Below, piece after piece: positions 58,864-64,000 of a stretch of DNA of 64,000 nt. This stretch comes from Mediterraneibacter faecis JCM 15917 (GTDB lineage: Bacteria; Bacillota; Clostridia; Lachnospirales; Lachnospiraceae). Position numbers and translations under genes: made by a program. Numbering within the stretch: position 1 is the stretch's first letter; every line of letters begins with the position of its first letter. Location of the stretch: contig BBDW01000001.1 in the NCBI GenBank assembly GCA_001312505.1, forward strand, positions 186,001-250,000. The letters run 5' to 3'. The notes beneath the pieces are model-generated. The model was not told the DNA's origin. It did no database searches and saw nothing but the letters and a program-made list of their open reading frames with translations.

Positions 58864-58998
58864 GTAAAAGGGAGTAACTGGCGCTTTGAGTAGCGTTTGC
58901 GATCCGTCAATACGATGGAAGAAGTCCATCCGGATCGTGATGAAATAGTGAGACTTTTATTGCATGTAAGAAGCGGTGCAATAATTGTCTCTTTTTTT
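58864..58998 (+). promoter_or_regulatory. yybP-ykoY (manganese) riboswitch with terminator
   Basis: The aptamer shows the yybP-ykoY pattern: GGGAGTA right after the P1 5' strand (TAAAAG, 58865-58870), a CGCT/AGCG helix, and a second helix GATCCG/CGGATC with the conserved-looking GTCAATAC internal loop. The P1 3' strand CTTTTA is at 58954-58959. The expression platform is a terminator formed by GAGAC...ATTGCA (58950-58964) and TGCAAT...GTCTC (58977-58991), followed by T7. P1 and the terminator share bases, so ligand binding should stop termination. This class senses Mn2+ and often precedes P-type ATPase genes. Assignment is by eye and needs a covariance model search. Confidence 0.7.
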
Positions 58999-59072
58999 AT
59001 TCGCACTGCAGATTAATCAGGATTATGGGTCACAAAAGAAGAGTGAACAATAACCAGTTAGGAGGAATGGCA

Positions 59073-61686
59073 GTGAAAGCATATTATCAATTATCGGGAG
59101 AAGAAGTTTTAAGAGAAGTGAATGGCTCGGAAGAACCATTAACAAAAGAACAGATCAGTGAAAATCAAAGGAAATACGGCCCGAATGAACTGACTGAAGG
59201 AAAAAAGAAGACAACATTTCAGATTTTTTTGGAGCAATATAAGGATTTTCTGGTGATCATCCTTATTATAGCAGCGATCGCATCAGGATTTATGGGAGAT
59301 ATTGAGAGCGCAGCTGTTATTGTTATCGTGATCACAATGAATGCAATTCTGGGAACTGTGCAGACGGTAAAGGCAGAGTCATCTCTGGCAAGTCTGAAGA
59401 AATTATCCGGTCCGGAAGCAAAAGTTCTTCGTGATGGAGTGGTTGTCCCGATTCCGTCTTCAGAAGTTACTGTTGGAGACATTATTATGTTAGAGGCGGG
59501 AGACTATATTCCTGCAGATGGACGTATTCTGGAATGTGCAAGCATGAAGGTTGACGAAAGTGCATTGACGGGAGAGAGTCTTGGTGTCGAGAAGACGACA
59601 GATGTGATTGAACAGGACGAAGTTCCTCTTGGAGACCGTATTAATATGGTATATTCCGGAAGCTTTCTCACGTATGGAAGAGGTTCTTTTGTAGTTACAG
59701 AGATTGGAATGAATACAGAAGTTGGTAAAATTGCAAGTCTTCTGAAGACGACATCTGAGAAGAAGACTCCATTGCAGGTGAACCTGGATCAGTTTGGACA
59801 GAAATTATCCATTTTAATTCTTGTATTCTGTGCGATTTTGTTTGGAATCAGTGTTTTCCGTGGTGAGAATATTGGAAATGCATTTCTTTTTGCAGTTGCT
59901 CTTGCCGTTGCAGCAATTCCGGAGGCGTTAAGTTCAATCGTTACGATTGTTCTTTCTTTTGGAACGCAGAAAATGGCGAAAGAGCATGCAATTGTTCGAA
60001 AACTACAGGCAGTAGAAGGACTGGGAAGTGTATCCATTATCTGTTCAGATAAAACAGGAACCCTGACACAGAATAAGATGACAGTAGAGCATTATTATGT
60101 AGATGGCCAGAGCATTTCCGCAGACAAGATCGATCTCCGGGATCCGTCTCAGAGCAGACTCCTTATCAGCAGTATTCTTTGTAATGACTCTACGAATATT
60201 GATGGTGTAGAGATCGGAGACCCGACAGAGACAGCACTGATTAATTTAGGAAGCAGTCTTGGTCTTGACCCGGAAGAAGTCAGAGTAAAGTATCCAAGAG
60301 AAAGTGAGAATCCATTCGATAGCGACCGTAAGATGATGGCAACAAAGCATTCATTAAACGGAGTGCCAACGATGATTGTCAAAGGAGCAGTTGATGTTCT
60401 TTTGAACCGGACAGACTGGGTTGAGATGAACGGGGGGAGACTCATGAGATCACAGAAGAGACAAGAAGAGTAATCGAAGAGCAGAATCAGAAATACTCAA
60501 GAGAGGGATTACGAGTTCTTGCATTTGCTTATAAAGAAGTATCAGATGAGACGGAACTTACGCTGGAGGATGAAGATCATCTGATATTCCTGGGCTGATC
60601 GCAATGATGGATCCGCCGAGAGAAGAGTCAAAAGCTGCTGTAGAAGAGTGTAAATGTGCAGGAATCCGTCCGATTATGATTACAGGAGATCATAAGGTGA
60701 CAGCTGCTGCCATTGCAAAGAGAATTGGAATTCTTGAAAATGAATCCGAAGCCTGTGAGGGTGCAGAGATTGACAAAATGTCCGATGAAGAACTGAAAGA
60801 CTTTGTGGAAGGGATTTCTGTTTACGCCAGAGTTTCTCCTGAACACAAGATCCGTATTGTGCGTGCATGGCAGGAAAAAGGAAACATTGTATCCATGACA
60901 GGAGATGGTGTGAATGACGCTCCGGCACTGAAACAGGCAGACATAGGAGTGGCGATGGGAATTACCGGAAGCGAAGTGTCAAAAGACGCTGCAGCAATGG
61001 TTTTGACAGATGACAATTTTGCGACTATTATTAAAGCAGTAGAGAATGGAAGAAATATATATCGCAATATTAAAGCATCCATTCAGTTTCTGCTTTCGGG
61101 AAATTTTGGAGCAATCCTGGCAGTGCTTTATGCTTCACTGATGGCACTTCCGGTACCGTTCGCACCGGTTCATCTGTTGTTCATTAATCTGCTGACAGAC
61201 AGTCTTCCGGCAATTGCTCTTGGATTGGAACCACATTCGAAAAATGTGATGAAAGAAAAGCCACGACCGATAAATGAATCCATTTTAACGAAAGACTTTT
61301 TGATCAATATCGGACTGGAAGGATTATCAATCTGTACCATGGTCATGATTGCATTTACAATTGGATACAAAGACGGTAATGCACTACTTGCAAGTACAAT
61401 GGCATTTGCAACACTTTGCTGTTCAAGATTGTTCCATGGGTTTAACTGTAAATCAAATCGTCCGGTTGTATTTACAAAAAGAGTCTTTAATAACATTTAC
61501 CTGATCGGTGCTTTTGTAATTGGAATGATTCTGATCACGCTTGTTGTGACTGTTCCTGGACTGCATAACATCTTTAAAGTGCAGACACTGACATTATCGC
61601 AGTTACTTACTGTGTATGGTCTTGCAGCATTGAATCTTCCGATTATACAGATGATAAAGGCAGTTCGTGCAAAATTTAGAAAATAG
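59073..61686 (+). CDS. P-type cation-transporting ATPase (P2A type), two frameshifts
   Basis: The reconstructed protein has about 870 residues and the plan of P2A (Ca2+/Mn2+-type) pumps: TGES in the actuator domain (ALTGESLGVEK), the phosphorylated Asp in CSDKTGTLTQNK near residue 328, TGDGVNDAPALKQAD near residue 609 and about ten membrane segments, with AAIPEALSSIVTIVL in M4. A G6 run at 60432-60437 has two bases too many (expected MNGETHEITEETRR), and one T is lost near 60594 in GGTCTG (expected LGLIAMMDPPREES). I chose the GTG at 59073, seven bases from GGAGG. The upstream riboswitch suggests Mn2+ export, but Ca2+ cannot be excluded. Confidence 0.85.
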
Positions 61687-61699
61687 GAGGAACAACAGT

Positions 61700-63556
61700 A
61701 TGAAGAAAGTTGAGAAACCAAAGAAGCCATTAATCTTTTACTATTTGATTGCTTTGATTATTCTCGTGCTTCTTAACACATTTCTTTTTCCGAATATTCT
61801 AGGAAAGAATAAGGTGAAAGAAGTCGATTATGGAACCTTTCTTACTATGGTCGAGGGAAAAGAAGTATCAAAAGTAGAGTTGAATGGAGACACTATTTAT
61901 TTTACAGATAATAGCGAGGAACCGAAATATTATGAGACAACAACGTTTGATGATCCAAACCTGGTAAATCGTCTGGAAGATGCGGGATGTGAATTCGGAA
62001 GAGTCGCACAGCAGGAGATGAATCCGCTTCTTAGCTTTTTCCTTGTATGGATTTTACCACTTTTGATCTTCTGGGCATTAGGACAGTGGCTTGCAAAGAA
62101 GATGATGGCCAAGATGGGTGGAGGTGCAGCAGGAAATCCGTTCATGCAGTTCGGAAAGAGCAATGCGAAGATTTATGTGGAATCTACAACAGGAATCACT
62201 TTCCAGGATGTAGCCGGAGAAGATGAAGCGAAGGAACTGCTGACAGAGATTGTGGATTTTCTTCATAACCCGCAGAAATATACGGAGATCGGTGCAGTAT
62301 GTCCGAAAGGAGCACTTCTTGTAGGACCTCCGGGAACCGGTAAAACTTTGCTTGCAAAAGCAGTTGCAGGAGAGGCAAATGTACCATTTTTCTCAATCTC
62401 TGGTTCAGAATTTGTAGAGATGTTTGTTGGCATGGGAGCTTCTAAAGTACGTGATCTTTTCAAACAGGCGAATGAAAAAGCACCTTGTATTGTATTTATT
62501 GATGAGATTGATACAATCGGTAAAAAGAGAGATAATGCAGGATATGGTGGAAATGATGAGCGTGAGCAGACATTGAACCAGTTGCTGACAGAGATGGATG
62601 GATTCGATGCATCTAAGGGTGTTGTGATCCTTGCTGCGACGAACCGACCGGACAGCTTGATCCGGCACTTCTCCGTCCGGGGAAGATTTGACCGCCGTAT
62701 TCCGGTGGAACTTCCGGATCTTAAAGGGCGTGAAGAGATTCTGAAAGTTCACGCGAAGAAAGTAAGACTTGGAGATGACATTGACTTTAATGCAATCGCA
62801 AGAGCTGCATCAGGAGCATCAGGAGCAGAGCTTGCAAATATGGTAAATGAAGCGGCACTACGCGCAGTCAGAGAGAATCGTAAATATGTAACGCAGGCAG
62901 ATCTTGAAGAAAGTATTGAAACTGTTATCGCCGGATATCAGAAGAAGAATCAGGTACTTTCTTCCAAGGAAAAATTAATTGTTTCTTATCATGAAATCGG
63001 TCATGCGTTGGTAGCAGCATTACAGACGAATTCGGCACCGGTTACAAAGATCACGATCATTCCGCGTACATCAGGTGCCTTGGGATATACAATGCAGGTT
63101 GAATCAGAAGAACGGAATCTGATGACACAGGAAGAGCTGATCAACAAGATCGCGACACTGACCGGAGGAAGATGCGCAGAAAAACTGATTTTTAATTCTA
63201 TTACAACAGGCGCATCGAATGATATCGAGCAGGCAACAAAGCTTGCAAGAGCAATGATCACGCGTTATGGAATGAGTGACCGGTTTGGTATGGTTGCTCT
63301 TGAGACGCAGAACAATCCATATCTGGGAGGAGACAGCAGTTTAAGTTGTTCACCACAGACAGCAGCAGATATTGATCAGATGGTTGTAGATACCGTAAAA
63401 CACGGATATGATACAGCGATGGAACTTTTGGAGAAAAACCAGAAGAAACTTCATGAGCTTGCAAAATACCTGTATGAGAAAGAAACAATTACAGGAGAAG
63501 AATTTATGCAGATTTTGACGAGAACGGAGACGTTGGAAGAAGCAGAAGGGAAGTAA
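61700..63556 (+). CDS. ftsH: ATP-dependent zinc metalloprotease FtsH
   Basis: FtsH is the membrane-bound AAA protease that degrades damaged membrane and regulatory proteins. The 618-residue protein has two N-terminal membrane segments (around residues 12-30 and 113-130), Walker A GPPGTGKT near residue 211, Walker B CIVFIDEIDTIGKK and the zinc site HEIGH near residue 431. Between about 62659 and 62682 the raw frame reads LIRHFSVRGRFDRR, while the nearly invariant family sequence is LDPALLRPGRFDRR. A one-base loss and a one-base gain 20 bases apart explain this, so about eight residues are wrong but the rest is in frame. AGGAGG precedes the ATG at 61700. Confidence 0.95.
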   Translation: MKKVEKPKKPLIFYYLIALIILVLLNTFLFPNILGKNKVKEVDYGTFLTMVEGKEVSKVELNGDTIYFTDNSEEPKYYETTTFDDPNLVNRLEDAGCEFGRVAQQEMNPLLSFFLVWILPLLIFWALGQWLAKKMMAKMGGGAAGNPFMQFGKSNAKIYVESTTGITFQDVAGEDEAKELLTEIVDFLHNPQKYTEIGAVCPKGALLVGPPGTGKTLLAKAVAGEANVPFFSISGSEFVEMFVGMGASKVRDLFKQANEKAPCIVFIDEIDTIGKKRDNAGYGGNDEREQTLNQLLTEMDGFDASKGVVILAATNRPDSLIRHFSVRGRFDRRIPVELPDLKGREEILKVHAKKVRLGDDIDFNAIARAASGASGAELANMVNEAALRAVRENRKYVTQADLEESIETVIAGYQKKNQVLSSKEKLIVSYHEIGHALVAALQTNSAPVTKITIIPRTSGALGYTMQVESEERNLMTQEELINKIATLTGGRCAEKLIFNSITTGASNDIEQATKLARAMITRYGMSDRFGMVALETQNNPYLGGDSSLSCSPQTAADIDQMVVDTVKHGYDTAMELLEKNQKKLHELAKYLYEKETITGEEFMQILTRTETLEEAEGK

Positions 63557-63559
63557 CAG

Positions 63560-64000
63560 ATGGCAAGAAGCAGAAACAAGAAAACAGAGATTGAAGAAGA
63601 AATAGAGAAGCGGATACCGACAACCCGTTACAATCCGGATTATAAAGTCGGATTGACAGCACAGCAGGTGCAGGAGCACAGACTTCATGGCTGGGTAAAC
63701 AGGGCAGTTGATCCTCCATCGAAGACAACGAAAGAGATTGTACATGAGAATGTATTTACTTACTTTAACTTAATCTTTCTTGTTCTGGCTATTTTGTTAT
63801 GTCTGGTTGGATCCTTCCGGGATCTGACCTTTCTTCCGGTTATTATTGCAAATACGTTGATCGGTATTATACAGGAAGTGCGTGCCAAAAAAGTGCTGGA
63901 TAATCTAACCATGCTAAATGCACCGAAAGCGACTGTAGTGCGAGATGGTAAAAGATCGTTGATTGATGCAGAAGAGTTGGTAGTTGATGATATTGTCATA
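63560..64000 (+). CDS. cation-translocating P-type ATPase, N-terminal part (cut by window edge)
   Basis: The first 147 residues are present. They contain a cytosolic start with YNPDYKVGLTAQQVQEHRLHG and VNRAVDPPSKTTKEIVHENVF, two membrane segments (about residues 70-104), the actuator-domain entry IGIIQEVRAKKVLDNLTMLN, and APKATVVRDGKRSLIDAEEL. This matches P-type ATPases of the group related to CtpE and HAD-IC proteins rather than the P2A pump upstream. The ATG at 63560 lies three bases after the ftsH stop with little ribosome binding sequence, suggesting coupling. The catalytic region lies beyond the window, so the ion is unknown. Confidence 0.8.
   Translation, partial: MARSRNKKTEIEEEIEKRIPTTRYNPDYKVGLTAQQVQEHRLHGWVNRAVDPPSKTTKEIVHENVFTYFNLIFLVLAILLCLVGSFRDLTFLPVIIANTLIGIIQEVRAKKVLDNLTMLNAPKATVVRDGKRSLIDAEELVVDDIVI

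Overview
The window looks like a chromosome segment of a low-to-mid GC, spore-forming Clostridia member, most likely a Lachnospiraceae gut anaerobe. The evidence is a complete spoIIIA operon, gpr, spoIIP, spoIVB and spo0A in clostridial order, a monomeric [FeFe] hydrogenase, clean AGGAGG ribosome binding sites and sigma-A promoters. No rRNA, tRNA, CRISPR array, integrase or prophage was seen.

Layout. Bases 1-5,200 are an accessory patch: an AbiF-type HEPN protein followed by a small structured RNA with its own promoter, an unknown membrane protein behind a perfect palindrome, a VOC protein, an Rpn-type PD-(D/E)XK nuclease, and three decayed genes. Bases 5,200-17,000 are mixed: a VOC protein, an orphan GHKL sensor kinase, a DUF362 Fe-S protein, a cupin, an ABC-F ATPase, ilvN-ilvC, rpsT and the sporulation genes gpr and spoIIP. 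Next come a ParE/ParC-type topoisomerase pair, the rimP-nusA-rnpM-ylxQ-infB-rbfA-nrnA-truB-ribF-rpsO translation operon, pnp, spoIIIAA-AH and prfC. Then follows the cluster asp23-nusB-xseA-xseB-ispA-dxs-tlyA-nadK-argR-recN-spoIVB-spo0A. The right end carries glgA, the hydrogenase, alaS, rpsU, gdhA, a P-type ATPase behind a probable manganese (yybP-ykoY) riboswitch, ftsH and a second P-type ATPase cut by the window edge.

Sequence quality matters for reading every gene here. About 45 runs of seven or eight G (or C) occur. Where the protein family is well known, the run usually adds exactly one extra Gly (or Pro) inside a conserved motif, for example LSGGGQ in the ABC-F protein. Shorter excesses of one or two G, plus single-base losses elsewhere, break at least 16 genes that should be intact, including parE, parC, recN, ispA, xseA and several spoIIIA genes. 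The ftsH gene carries a compensated pair of such changes. I treat these as probable sequencing or assembly errors and annotate the reconstructed full-length genes, stating each break.

The most interesting biology is the AbiF plus small-RNA pair at 236-1377, which matches the reported AbiF toxin/RNA antitoxin arrangement related to Cas13 ancestry. Others are the complete promoter-riboswitch-terminator unit before the P-type ATPase, a terminator-bearing leader before gdhA, a 19-bp leader stem before pnp, nested inverted repeats at the spoIVB start, and two families of short structured repeats.
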